DNA from: Sporobolomyces roseus | Taxonomy: Eukaryota > Basidiomycota > Microbotryomycetes > Sporidiobolales > Sporidiobolaceae | DNA: 64,000 bases | Direction: 5' to 3' | Assembly: GCA_016617785.1 (NCBI GenBank) | Contig: JADILM010000004.1 | Coordinates: 1,612,001-1,676,000 of the forward strand | Part shown: in pieces, positions 24,652 through 37,003 of the stretch | How the letters are laid out: every line of letters starts with the position of its first letter | Position numbering within the stretch: the stretch's first letter is position 1 | The notes under the pieces: generated by a model | Databases searched by the model: none | Seen by the model: the letters and a program-made list of their open reading frames with translations, nothing else | What the model was told of the DNA's origin: nothing | Translations under genes and position numbers: made by a program

Positions 24652-25035
24652 ACATTCGGGAGGAAGAGAGGAGCAAAAGGAAATGGAAGAACTCGGTCAT
24701 TCTGTTCGTCTCTTGCTCCTCTAACAATCACTGGGATCACCTTCTGCTCGCTTTGAACACTCACAGACTACTCGTACTCTAATCACAGCTCAGAAAACTG
24801 CCTCTACAACTCCCCGCTCGCACCTCGCTCTTGTTTTCGCTTTTTCTTTCTTTCTCATCGCCCTCTCCATCTCTATGACTCTGCAACACCTCGTACTACA
24901 CTCTCAGTCACCGACAAATACGATGAACCCCCTTCGAGGTCTTCGGAGTTTCCGCGGTGTCTTTCCTCAAAACCCGAGGAGCAAAATCCCTTTCCCTCTC
25001 TCCTCTCTCTTCCCTCCAAACTCTCAAGCAAATTG
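24652..25035. other. Divergent promoter region with uORF
   Basis: 384 bp between the PX gene start (minus strand) and the four-TM gene start (plus strand). It contains the uORF listed separately and a C/T-rich leader near 24780-24870. Confidence 0.4.
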
Positions 25036-25036
25036 A
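24875..25036 (+). other. Upstream ORF overlapping the main start (TGATG)
   Basis: An ATG at 24875 opens a 53-codon frame. Its TGA stop (25034-25036) overlaps the ATG (25036) of the four-TM gene by one base. A second in-frame ATG lies at 24926. The layout would suit termination-reinitiation, but conservation is unknown and chance is possible. Confidence 0.35.
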
Positions 25037-26068
25037 TGGAGACGCTTTCAACGCGAGCCGAACGACTATCGGTCCAAACCTCGATCAAACGGATCTTCTA
25101 CTTGGGAGCATTATTGGGTTTGATCTCCCTCGGCGGAGTTTGCGTCGTTGTCCTTCGTTCGTCCCCTTTTCTATTCTTCACCACGACACGCAATGGTTGA
25201 CGAGGTTGAGGTTGTGCAGCTTGGAATGCTCTATACACGCAGGGGCAGTGGGTAGCGTTGGTCTTCATCGCGGCAGTAGGGTTTTGTTGGATGAGCTGTC
25301 TCGCCGCTTTGGGTCAGCTACAGAATGATATGCCGAGAACTGTCAAGTCAATGTCGTGGATGCTTACTGTAAGTTGTGCAACCTGACTCTCTCCATTCTA
25401 GCGAAACCTGACGAAGTTTCGGACGCTTTGGAAATAGTTCGTAACGCTTGTTCAAATCGCGTTGGGACTGTTCCTCGAGTATCAATTCGTCACGAAGAAA
25501 TCAGAAGGAGTGTTACATTGGTAAGGAATCGCTTCTGATCACTCGATCTGAAGTCAAAGACTGATCGGCGTCAATCCCATGCAGTCGCACGGTCGACGCG
25601 ACCTACACAGATGAATCCTGCACGTCTCGACTCAACGCAATCATCATTGCGTTCCCGATCGTACGCTATCCCGCTCCTGTCTACTCTCTTGTGCAAAGTC
25701 TGACTTGAAATCTTCTCCTGCAGATCGTTTTCCTCCTCCCACTCCTTTCTATCCCACTCCTCTATCTCCTCTTTCGGCACTCTTCCAACTTTTCGACTCA
25801 CCTCTACTCGAACCTGAACCCCTCCTCTTCCGACCTCCCACCGAATTGGAACGTACCCCCCGAAACTCTCGCACCTGATTCTTCAGCTTCCGATCAATCA
25901 GACGATGAGAGAGAGAGACTCAGGGGGAAGGCGGATGGTGCGGGAGACAGTTGGTACGAGATGGGGAAGCGGGAGAAAGGGTTTAGTGCGAGTGAAGGCG
26001 GGAGGAGTTGGAGTGAGGTGAGGAGGGAGAGGAAAGGGAGGAACTCGAGGCATCCTTCGAGGGGATAA
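25036..26068 (+). CDS. Four-transmembrane protein, unknown function
   Basis: Five exons, join(25036..25156,25220..25368,25438..25520,25585..25660,25724..26068), 257 aa. Four hydrophobic helices: IFYLGALLGLISLGGVCVVV, WVALVFIAAVGFCWMSCLAAL, FVTLVQIALGLFLEYQFV and IIIAFPIIVFLLPLLSIPLL. Between helices 3 and 4 a loop holds two Cys (HCRTVDATYTDESC) that could form a disulphide, a tetraspanin-like layout but without the CCG motif. The C-terminal tail of about 100 residues is polar and charged. The helices appear only after splicing; the third intron skips an in-frame stop through the acceptor GAAATAG. No family named with confidence. Confidence 0.7.
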
Positions 26069-26393
26069 AGAGGGATAGAGATGGGCACCCAGGGAACGAA
26101 GGTAGACCGTCGAGAACAGCTTAGTGTCTTATCGTTCCATTAGAATTATAGCTCGAAATTCGATTTCCGCTTTGTCGACCCTTTGTCTGCTCCGATCTTC
26201 GACGTTCGAAGTCGTCTGGCAGTGGCTCAAGTCGGTTGGCTTCCCTGACTCCCGTCCCTTTTTTTTAGCCCTAAAGAAGCGCAATCTAGCGACGATCTTT
26301 TTTTCTCTTTCCTTCTTCCTTCTTCATCCCGTTTCTTTCTCTTGCTTCTGCTTCCCGCTTCTGGTTCCCTTCCATTCCCATCTCGCTCCAGTC
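26069..26393. other. Intergenic / leader of ACT-domain gene
   Basis: 325 bp. T/C-rich leader just before the ACT gene (26240-26390). No gene seen. Confidence 0.4.
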
Positions 26394-26919
26394 ATGTCAC
26401 TCGATCTCTCGAACCCTGCCCTTGAACTATCTTTCTCTCCTCATCAACTCTCCATCATCCAGTTCTCACCAACTCAGAGTATCCCTACTCGGCTCGTCGA
26501 GCTCCTCGTCTCACCAGGCAAAGAGGTACCTTTCTTCTCCATCACGAGGACTCCAGCAGAGGTCTCGATCATCCTTCCTTCGAAAACTCTCGACGAGATC
26601 TACCCTTCAAACGTAGGCGACTTGCTTCTCTCCTCTTCTGCACACTATCACTGATCTCAACTTTGATCTCTGCTAGACCGCATCAACCGAGGAAGCCCCA
26701 ATTGAAACATCACAACCTTGGATCGCATTAATCGTGAAAGGACCGATGGATCTCTCCTTAACGGGTATCTTGCATGCCCTGACAGGTCCCTTGAAGGAAG
26801 CGGAAGTCCCGGTCTTTGCGAGCTCGACGTGGGATACGGATTATGTGTTGATCAATGAAGAGAAGCAAGGGGTTGCCAGGGAAGCGTTGGAGAAGAGGGG
26901 TTGGAGGTTCAAGCAATGA
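26394..26919 (+). CDS. ACT-domain protein (CASTOR-like amino-acid-binding fold)
   Basis: join(26394..26612,26677..26919), 153 aa. N-terminal half: LELSFSPHQLSIIQFSP ... VPFFSITRTPAEVSIILPS; C-terminal half: WIALIVKGPMDLSLTGILHALTGPLKEAEVPVFASSTWDTDYVLI, the beta-alpha-beta pattern with T/SSTWDTDYVL typical of the ACT domains of CASTOR-type sensors and small fungal ACT proteins. These bind amino acids. No catalytic domain is attached, so a sensor or regulatory role is inferred; ligand unknown. One 64-nt intron. Confidence 0.75.
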
Positions 26920-27206
26920 ATGAAATAGATGCTGAGGGGTTCATCACGTAAGAGTGGTCAAGTGTTAGCGAGTGTGAAGTACGCAGAGTTCGACGTGATC
27001 GCGCGAGAGAGCGATTTCTCAAGTTGCGAAAACTTCGGAGTCGGATAATTCTGTAATTAGTCGCTCGCGCTCTTCTAGAAGATCGGTAGTGACTCTCAGC
27101 AGTCTATGATTCTCACTCATGAACAGAGGAGTTGTGACGAGTGCGAGAATGACTCAGTCGTCCCTTTGCGAAATTCTCGAGTTTCGACTCTTTCCATTCG
27201 ACCACT

Positions 27207-27908
27207 ATGCCTCGACCTCGAACTCTGCTTCGGTCATGGCCTGTACTTCGGCAATACTCGACTAGGAGCTCAGTCGACCCTTCCTCACTCCAACGGGAGC
27301 TGTTTCGACGAGTTGCACAACCGGTTGCAGTCCTCACCGCTCACATCCCTCCACACTCCTCCAGTACCTCTACAACACCTCTTAATGACCAAGAACACAA
27401 CCATGGAGCTACCCTATCGTCCCTCACTTCAATCTCGCTCTCCCCTCCTCTCGTTTCCTTCTCTCTTCGACTTCCCTCTCGACTCGCTTCTCACCTAGCT
27501 CGCCCTCCCAATACTTGCTCTACACAATCTCCTTCATTCAAACTCCACCTCCTCTCTCCGGAACAAGAAGATCTAGCTCGTTTATTCGCTCGTCAAGCTC
27601 TCCTCCCTCATCCCGCCTTACCTTCAGCCGACACAGACTGGTCAATAGAACCTAAATTCGATTCGAGAGTGTTTAGGGAGATCGAGGAGAATGGGTTGGG
27701 ATCGTTGGAATGTAGGATTGTCAAGAACGTCGATTTATGGGATATTGATTCGACGGGACAGATGAAGAGTGATAGGAAAGCGGAGAAGGGACAGCAGATG
27801 AAGAGTCAGTTGTTCATTGCGCAAGTGGACAAAGTGGAGTTGGGGAAAGGGAAAGGATCGTTATGTTGGATGGAGCAATCTTATCGAAGCGTCGAATCGA
27901 AAGAGTGA
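27207..27908 (+). CDS. Flavin-reductase-like domain protein (possible 3' frameshift)
   Basis: Single exon, 233 aa. The N-terminus (RPRTLLRSWPVLRQYSTR) looks like a mitochondrial presequence. The flavin-reductase-like split barrel follows: FRRVAQPVAVLTA, HGATLSSLTSISLSPPLVSFSL (FMN-binding strand and loop), LHLLSPEQEDLARLFARQ, and near the end FIAQVDKVELG with CWMEQSYRSV. Such proteins bind FMN and often act as reductases for oxygenases. The annotated stop at 27908 is followed in the +1 frame by 45 codons of strongly charged helical sequence (LRERERDAHERRFEIFEDAI) ending at 28041, suggesting a one-base frameshift or an assembly error at about 27895-27905. Confidence 0.75.
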   Translation: MPRPRTLLRSWPVLRQYSTRSSVDPSSLQRELFRRVAQPVAVLTAHIPPHSSSTSTTPLNDQEHNHGATLSSLTSISLSPPLVSFSLRLPSRLASHLARPPNTCSTQSPSFKLHLLSPEQEDLARLFARQALLPHPALPSADTDWSIEPKFDSRVFREIEENGLGSLECRIVKNVDLWDIDSTGQMKSDRKAEKGQQMKSQLFIAQVDKVELGKGKGSLCWMEQSYRSVESKE

Positions 27909-28462
27909 TTTGATGGCAGGACTTAGAGAGAGGGAAAGGGACGCCCACGAAAGACGATTCGAGATATTTGAGGATGCTATAGAGGACGAGCATAGGATGT
28001 TAGAAGCTATAGAAGGCGGAATACTTAGATTCATACTCTAATTTAGGAAATAACGCAAGGTCAGCATTAGTTCCCCTTCTCTACTTCTCCTCAATGGCGC
28101 TCACGCTGCTTGTACTAGTCAATAGGCACGAAAGAGGAGATCAATCGAACATCCGAGGTACTCGACAGTGATCAGAGAATTATAGACCACTCAAGATTTC
28201 TCTTCCGAACGTCACTTGTGATTTCGACGGATCGACACGGAATTCTTGAGAAACGACACGTCAGAACACCGCTATCAAGGCCGCGACCGTAGCACGGGAA
28301 TTGGAGCAGCTTGAGACGAGGGAAAGATTCTGTACAGACAAGAAGCTGAGAAGCGTTGCATTGCGGCGCGAGGGAGCGGGATAGACTATATACTGAACGA
28401 TACGATACTGAGGCAAAGCTGTGGAGTCTGAGTAGAGGAGGAGGAGCAGAGAATCGACAGCA
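27909..28462. other. Region after the flavin-reductase gene
   Basis: 554 bp. The first 130 bp carry the out-of-frame continuation noted above. The remainder has no supported gene; the antisense frame 28172-28747 has no recognisable feature. Confidence 0.35.
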
Positions 28463-28841
28463 ATGAGAAAGGATGTGGTCTTTTATTCGCAAGTGATTGA
28501 GGTAAAGCGCGGAGATCAGGGAGATATCCCTATTGCAGACGCTTCGGGTCCGTGTCGCTGCTTTGGAAGAGGATGGCGTTATCGTGCAGGGGTCAGAAGC
28601 TGCGAGTAACGAAGAAGGGTTCTCGAGCGACAACGTTTGGCTCGAGGTGAGTTCTCCCATCCTTTCATTCGCTTGTCCAAGTCGAGCCAGGCGAGCAAAT
28701 GCTGACAAGCTGAATGGAATCTCGATACAGCCGCGCCTCGTATTCACTCTCCTTCGACTTCGACGTCGACTCCAAACGACACTTCTCGAATCTCGTTCTA
28801 CTTCTTTCCCCCTCTCACTCGCTCATCCCCCTTCGCCTTGA
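28463..28841 (+). CDS. Possible small spliced gene, unknown
   Basis: Tentative. ATG at 28463, then two introns with good signals: GTAAAG...TTGCAG, and GTGAGT...GCTGACAAG...ATACAG before 28731. They join MRKDVVFYSQVIE to TLRVRVAALEEDGVIVQG and to a C-terminal LRLRRRLQTTLLES helix. The middle exon looks like real protein; the last frame is ambiguous, since another frame reads ASYSLSFDFDVD and a possible further exon near 28922 reads FEALESFLTQVQLSL. No family recognised. Confidence 0.3.
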
Positions 28842-29170
28842 CTCTCGACGACGATTCTAAACCAATCAGTCAACACCATTCGACTCGTCACAAATTGTGA
28901 TTGACTCGCTCGAACTTTCGCAGATTTCGAAGCTTTGGAGTCTTTTCTTACTCAGGTTCAACTCTCTCTCTCAACAGCGATCAAGAAACAAGGGACACAA
29001 GAGTAAGGATGAGAAGCGCAGAAGTAAGTGGTTGCAGCTATTGATAAAGGGGTAAACAACAATGTAAGGGTTAAAAAAAGAAGGGGGGAGTAGGTAAGAG
29101 TAAGAAAGACGAAAGAGAGGAGAGAGATGTCAAGCGACGGGAAGATCAAGCGAATGACGATAAGAGTCGC
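28842..29170. other. Intergenic before H3
   Basis: 329 bp. Part of it may belong to the uncertain small gene upstream (frame around 28922-28986). The rest is purine-rich on the plus strand and is probably H3 3' UTR. No histone stem-loop recognised. Confidence 0.35.
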
Positions 29171-30631
<1,461 letters not shown>

Positions 30632-30860
30632 AAACCGCCGTTATTGGCTCGGACTTGCCTCGACCACCTCTCCTTCGTTTTTCATCCTCCCTCTTTTTTT
30701 ATACACTTGTTGTTTACCTATTACCACTGATAGCTGCAAACCTTTACTTTTGCGCTTCCCGCACCATCACTACGCTGTTCCTCTGTACTGGAGTTGTCGC
30801 GAGAGAGACCCATCGACAGCGTTCAGAAACAACCTTGAGCGAAAGAGAGTCGACTGAAGC

Positions 30861-32633
30861 TTAGTCGGAGTCGGAATAGGCGTGTGGTGAGAGGCCGAAC
30901 AAATCCGATTCGTCGAGAGATAGTCGGGCAAGGTATCGAGCAGGCGAGGTAGGAGGAAGTCGAAGAGTGAATCTCATATCGAGCGAGTCGAAAATGCGCA
31001 AAGCGTCAACGGATGTTGGAGTCTGTCGAATCTTGAATTCGCTGAAGGCTGGAGAGGACCGACTCGTCAGTCCTCAGCTCGGGCTTCTTCGATGCGCGGG
31101 AATGAAAGGAGGTCAGAGAGTACTCACCTCGAAAGTCGACTTCGACCGTTGTCCTTCCTTTCGCAATCCCTCTCATCTGTCGTTCCCGACCACAGTCAAG
31201 GTAGGTCCAGAGTCTGTTCAGAGCATCAATCAGAATACGAAGCGCCCAAGCGTCGATAGCTCGCCTCACTTCCCCTGGACTTCCGACGAGAGTAGTCGGA
31301 TTGATCTCTATTTCTCCTCAACGTTGCTCCTCATATAACGATACAGATCTACCGCCATACCTTGTCTCCCATATTATCGTCACCACCCTTCGCTTCTTGA
31401 TCGAACAACGCTTCGAATTCCTTCTTTCTCTTTTCCCTATCCAACCTCGATTCCTTCTGTGAAGCGTTCTCCTCCCTTCCGTCAGGTGAAGTACCGCTTG
31501 ACGATTCTTGCTTGTTACTTGACTCTCGCAACAGATCCCAACTTGAAGGTGGGTTTGCTCGAGACCGTCGAAGTTCGTCCCAGCGAGAAGTTTGGTTGCT
31601 CGAGTCGGCTGAAGATCCAGGGAGACTCGATCCCGAAGGAGCGGATCCTGCTAGGCTTTCTGGAAAGTTCTCTTGCGGTGGTGCTGCAAGTATTCAGAAT
31701 AAGTTTGCGTCGATTCCGAGTGAAGCGAAAACTGGAGCGAACCTCGATCTGAATAACCGACACCGTTCGACATCGATTCATGACTCAGCTCTCTCCCGGG
31801 CTCCTGATATCCGATACCGTCGTCCAAGTTCTCCCCACCACCTGAAGGCGCTCCTGCTCTTCCTCCTGTCACTCCCCTCATTCGTTCGACATTGATCTTT
31901 CCTCCCGTTTTCTGCGAGATTTCTTCAGCTGCGAGAGCGATACCTCGTTGCTGTGCTGCTTGAATCGCTTCTTGTCGTCCAGAGTTCTTGAGCATTCGAT
32001 CTGAAGCTCCTCGACCGAAGTAGACACCAGATTGAGTTCTACGAAAATAAGGATGATTCGTCAGTTCTCGCTCAACCTTCCTTCACACCCTCGATTCGAG
32101 GTAAAGACTCACCCGATGAATGACCCCAAGATACCATATCCAACTGCTTTCCCAAAGAAGATCGCTTTACTTCTCCTCATCTCATCCGCACTCTTCTCCT
32201 TTACTTTCTCCTTGAACGCTCCTTCCGCCTGTGCCGCACCTTTCGCCAACTCTTCCTCTAACTTCCCTGCCTGTCCCGGTTTGGTAGGATAGAATAATCT
32301 CGGTAAACTCCCTTGCTGCATCGCTCTCCTCCCTGCGATCAATCTACTCCTGAAAGCAAACATTCCACCTGCTAGAGTTCCAACCCAGAAGCCAGTTCGA
32401 GCGTATCTCATGACCAAGTCTTCGGACGAGTGGGCGATCAGTCGATCTGAAGGTGAGAGTTGTTCATCCACTCGGCGTCGAATTGTCTCTTGCGTGAACC
32501 GCATGAGCTCGACTGGATTCGATTGTGACATGGGTGAAGGTGGTCCAGTGTTGGCGTTCATGTTTGAAGAGTTGTGAGTGGTAATGGGAAGGAACAGAGA
32601 GCCCGAATTTTGAGGGGAGAAATCCTTCGTCAT
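30861..32633 (-). CDS. Membrane-associated protein, unknown function
   Basis: Firm exons complement(31743..32038 and 32113..32633) plus 31362..31683. Residues about 60-90 (TGFWVGTLAGGMFAFRSRLI) and 150-175 (FGKAVGYGILGSFIGTQSGVYFG) are two hydrophobic, Gly-rich helices with a charged amphipathic linker (EEELAKGAAQAEGAFKEKVK), a layout seen in small mitochondrial inner-membrane proteins. The third exon is polar (SSWDLLRESS, RKKEFEALFDQEAKGGDDN). It either stops at 31349 (383 aa) or splices through a 55-nt GTATGG...AGAG intron into exons 31128..31305 and 30861..31048, giving 501 aa. Phase closes both ways. Start at 32633; Met at 32562 is an alternative. Confidence 0.55.
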
Positions 32634-32781
32634 CGACTGGAAAAGTTTGATTCATCGATAGCACCAGTACAGGAGTGAGAAAGGTACTCTCAATAAACGA
32701 TGCGAATCGATGTATAGAAATAAAAGGTTAGGCCAATATTCAATGTATCTGCTTCGCAATCTTGTCACAATCCTCGCTATT

Positions 32782-34558
32782 CTAAGCAGAGCCAAACTGC
32801 TCCACCTCTGCCAGTCTGTCTACCTTCTTCTCGAGCTCGCACACCTTCTCGATCCGTTGTAGAGCGAGAATGAGCTCGTTAGGTCGAATCGAAAAGGTCA
32901 TTCGAAAAGATCCAGGAGTCGTCACGGCGTACGAGAAGCCTGCGGCCGATCGAGTCCGCAGCAATCAGCTCATTGTACAGATCGAAGTCGAAGAGAGCAG
33001 ACATGAGACGTACCTGGACCTAGATAGACACCTCCGTCGACTAATCGATTCAGCAGTTCGACTTCTTGTTCTGTAGTGAGCTCGCCATCCTCCTTTGCCA
33101 CGACTCGCTCGACGATTCCCGTAAAGTCGGCAAGTAAGAAATGACCAGAGTTTCCCTCCCTAAAAGGAATCCCTTGTCCCCTCAACCATTTCGTGAGAAA
33201 CTGGTAGCCTTGTGCTAATCGCTTCTGATTCTCCTTGACGTAGTAATCGAGTTCGTCCGAGTTGAGCAATGCGGACCATAAGACGTCGGTGGGAGATCCA
33301 ATTCGCATCATCATCGCCGTCGTCGAGAGACCGGAGAGAATCGATGGGTTGTGTTGACAAACTAGATTTGCGCCTCGAAGACCGTTCGAACCGAAGTATT
33401 TCGAAAGGCCGTAAAGCGAGATTATGCGAGAAGGGGAGCAGCCAGCATCACGTTGGACATCGAGGGAAAGAATCGAGGTGAATGGTCGAGCAGTCGGAGA
33501 ATCTGCGAGACAGCATACAGACGAGATTTTAGTCAAGAGAAGCTGTCGAGACGAGACTCAAGTCAGACATTTGAGAGAGATCAAGCGACGTACCGCTTGG
33601 GAAGACGGAAAGAGCGTAGATTTCGTCGCAAACGAGAAAGATTGCCCATTTCTCGGCAAATCGAGCGTATTCTAGCAGCACTTCAGGCTTGTAGCAGAAG
33701 CCTGATGAGGTTGACGCAATCAGTAGCGTTCTCAGAGTCAGCGAGAGGGCATCAAAACATACCTAGCGGATTGTGAGGGTTCGTCACGAGTACGGCTGTG
33801 ATCTTCTGTTTGACTCCCTCATCTTTCCTCCTCTGCATTTCCCGATCCATCGCTCGTACTTCTTCCAATTCTCCCTCTCGCCCCTGTTCAATCTCGACGC
33901 TGACGATTTGAACTTGCGCCGTCGCTTCTAAATCCCCTTTGAATCCGTTGTACCAAGGTGTTGGCAGTAACCATCCATCACCTTCGTCGGAGATAACAGT
34001 CGCGAGATGTTCGATCATGGAGGACATGCCGTTGGATGTTGCGATGTGGGAATGTTCGACGGGGAGGAGAGGCGAGAAGTATCGAGAGTAATGGGAAGAC
34101 AAGGCCGAGAACAGTCGAGAGGACCCGAGGATCGAGGTACCGTATGTGAGATCCTGTAACGTAGTGCTCTTGGACGTCAGCTCGATGGACGGTATGAGAG
34201 TAGGGTATGCGGGAAGCGGAATGGAGTGGGAATTCGACGAAGAATGTGAAACTAACGGTATGTTCCAGCTGCATGACTCCTGTCCTCGCCCAGAATTCTT
34301 GTAGCCCTAAAAATTTCGAATTACGATATGAGCTCGAGGAGGCAGGATCAGGCGAGAAAAATGAGAGATGAACGAACATTCGTGCATCAAACTATTTTCA
34401 GCGAGTCCAGCATTTACTACTCCATCAGGATTCTCCTTTGCCCATTGATTTCCGAATGTCTTGAACAACGCAGTCGAGAGAGGACTGTCTGCGCCTCGCT
34501 TGAGAGCTTGTTGAGTCCGCTTGGAAAGAGGAGGGGAAGAAGAGGGAATCTCGGTCAT
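32782..34558 (-). CDS. PLP-dependent aminotransferase, ACC-synthase-like, second paralogue
   Basis: Six exons, complement(join(32782..32939,33014..33502,33594..33701,33763..34153,34257..34306,34378..34558)), 458 aa. Same family as the gene at 8957-10867: NAGLAENSLMHEWLQEF, DLTYGTSILGSSRLF, ATSNGMSSMIEHLA, NPHNPLGFCY, CDEIYALSVF, LYGLSKYFGSNGLRG (Schiff-base Lys) and SFRMTFSIRP (Arg). The residue after the Lys is Tyr, not Asp, and the Gly-Met-Ser of the PLP loop differs from its paralogue, so substrate choice may differ. Start at 34558; an in-frame ATG at 34657 is possible. Opposite strand to the homoserine kinase, starts facing each other. Confidence 0.87.
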
Positions 34559-35124
34559 TGAGATTGCTTTGAACGACTCGGTAGGGTTCAGTGAAAGGAT
34601 GGCGAGCTGATCAGGGCTGGTCGAGTGAGTGGTTGAAGAGCAAAAGAAGTGAGCCAATTCTTCAACTTCTACATCTCATCAATAAACCTATCAAAAGGTG
34701 CGTGAAGCACTCTGAGCAATTGACCATATGCTGTGACCATATTAGATGCTCTCTCGCTGATTCCCTCTTTAATCACAGCCTTTTATCGGTATCTCCTCTT
34801 CTACATCTCGACACCTGCCGTTCAACTCAGCAAAGTCGCTAGATTGTACGTATCGCTCATCAGGTGATTCTCCGAGGGCGTGGTTAGTATCTAGTAAGGA
34901 ACCGAGTTCATGGAGATAAGAGAGGATGGAATTCGATCATGTTGACTCGGATAGATTTGGTCGAGTTGAATGATCAACGACAAGGATTGTTCCAGCTAAA
35001 GCAACGTTCTCTGGTTGCTGAACTTACTGACGCCCTTGCCTTACGGCTTTGACAGATTTCCCTGCTCGTAAGTTCGCTCTTTTAGCAATCGTGAACTTTC
35101 GTTTCTTACTTTCGATATCTCGCA
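34559..35124. other. Divergent promoter region
   Basis: 566 bp between the aminotransferase start (minus strand) and the homoserine kinase start (plus strand). No gene; a TATATCTC-poor, mixed composition with no obvious element. Confidence 0.4.
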
Positions 35125-37003
35125 ATGCAGTCATCCTCCAAGCGATCCAACTCGCATACTATGACTGCTCCCGCGCCTACCCACGGCGAGCGTAAGGTAC
35201 GTCACTTCTCGCTTTCTGCCTCCCGAAATTTCTATCAACCTCTCTTTCTCCTTGCACAGTGGACTATCCGAGTTCCCGCTTCTTCGGCAAACATCGGACC
35301 TGGATTCGACGTTCTAGGTCTCGCCCTCTCCCGTCACCTAACCCTCAACGTCTCCCTCACACCCTGCTCCGAATCCGATAGCAAAGTTCTCCTTAACTAC
35401 ACTGGAGAAGGCGCGTCCGAAGCTCCTCTCGACCCTTACAAGAACTTGATCACTCGAGTGGCGCTATACGTTCTTCTCTCTCACTATCTCTCCTTTCCCG
35501 ACGCTGTCGTCAAGGTCGACATCGACAACCAAGTTCCGTTCGGTCGAGGACTTGGTTCATCTGCCGCTGCAGTAGTCGCCGGTGTGCTTCTCGGAGATGC
35601 TCTAGGAGATCTTAAGTTACCTCAGGAGCGTGTCAAGGACTATGCGCTCATGGTCGAGCGTCATCCCGATAACGTTACTGCCGCTCTCTGTGGAGGATTC
35701 ACCGGTTCTTTCCTTCGAATGCTCGATCCTTCCGAACTCGCTCCCTCATCTATTCCTCTCGCTGAAGTCCTCCCTGCCTACCCTGCGAACGCTGGTCCTC
35801 CTAGACCTGGACAAGCAGAACCTCCTCAACCTCCCAAAAACGTCGGTCGACACGTTCGTTACGGTTTCTCGAAGGACATTGGAGTCGTCGTTGTCGTTCC
35901 CAAGTTCGAGGTCGAGACCGCGAAGGCGAGAGGAGCGCTTCCCGACAGTTATGCTCGAGCGGATGTCGTGAGCTTTCTCTCTTTCACCTTCTTTTTCTCT
36001 CACTATCATCGAACCACGCTGATTGTGCTCTCGAGGACAGGTGTTCAACCTTCAACGACTCGCTGTTCTCACTGCTTCTCTCTCGACCTCTCCTCTCGAT
36101 CCCGCCGTCATTTGGGAAGCCATGCGAGACAAGGTGCACCAACCTCAAAGAGAAGGCTTGGTGAGTTTCTCGTCCCGTTCTTCCTTTTTCCTTTCCCCCA
36201 TCCTTGAGATATCACCTTGTGGGAAACGGCATCTTGCCCAGTCGGAGGAAAGGTTGTCGCGCGCTCGACCCTCGCTGTGACCCATCTTCTCATCCTCGCA
36301 AAACTTCCTTCAACGACCTTCGAAACTTCGCACTCCTTCTCCCGATCACTTTCGCATACTGCATACCTCGTCGAGTCTATCGGACGCATAAATTTGCCCA
36401 ACGCAAACCGACAGCGTGGAGCACCTTCTTACCTGCTCCCGAGACTTTTTCTTCTTCTTCGTCTCCGAAGATGACTCTCTCCTGCATATACGATCGACCA
36501 GATTCCCTTTCTTCGCGTATAGCTCAACAACACTGACTCTCCTTTTCGCTCTTCCCTCCCTTGTTCAATCTATTTACGACATCGCCTCGACCGTTTCGAA
36601 ACTGCGCTCTCTGCCTCTCTCTTCTCTCCTTTGACCCCAAATTTCCCTCTTTCGCAACACTGCCTCCGACATTCGACAGATTCCTGGACTCTCAAAGATT
36701 GTCAACACGATGACTCCCGCAACACACCCTGGATTGTTAGGGATCTGTCTCTCAGGAGCAGGACCTACGATTCTCGCCCTCGTTTCGAATGAATCCAACG
36801 AATCGACTTCGGAGGACCAAGGCACGATCACGACAGACTCTTCCGAGATCACACTCGGGGAGAGCACGAAGGGTCAAGCTACACCGCAAATGAGGGCGGT
36901 GGGAGAAGCGATCAAGGAGCTTTGGAAACAGGATGGAATCGAGGTCGAATGGCTCGCACTCGAGATTGATAACGAAGGAGCTACCTTACAAGAGAACAAA
37001 TAG
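35125..37003 (+). CDS. THR1: Homoserine kinase
   Basis: Four exons, join(35125..35196,35260..35967,36041..36160,36680..37003), 407 aa. GHMP kinase: RVPASSANIGPGFDVLGLAL at the start, the ATP loop VPFGRGLGSSAAAVVAG, VERHPDNVTAALCGG, and the C-terminal LLGICLSGAGPTILALV motif. Phosphorylates homoserine with ATP on the way to threonine. An acidic Ser/Thr-rich insertion (STSEDQGTITTDSSE) follows the last motif. The third intron is 519 nt, about eight times the local norm, yet joins REGL to IPGL exactly. An alternative in-frame start is at 35161. Confidence 0.93.

Noticed and set aside
28172..28747. 191-codon minus-strand frame
   Set aside because: Ser/Arg-rich shadow frame with no recognisable domain, overlapping a better splice-supported plus-strand reading.
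30861..31305. KEOPS subunit Pcc1 in the minus-strand exons
   Set aside because: The VDFRA and LRxLxxxLN words recall Pcc1, but they are in the wrong order and the N-terminal strand motif is missing.
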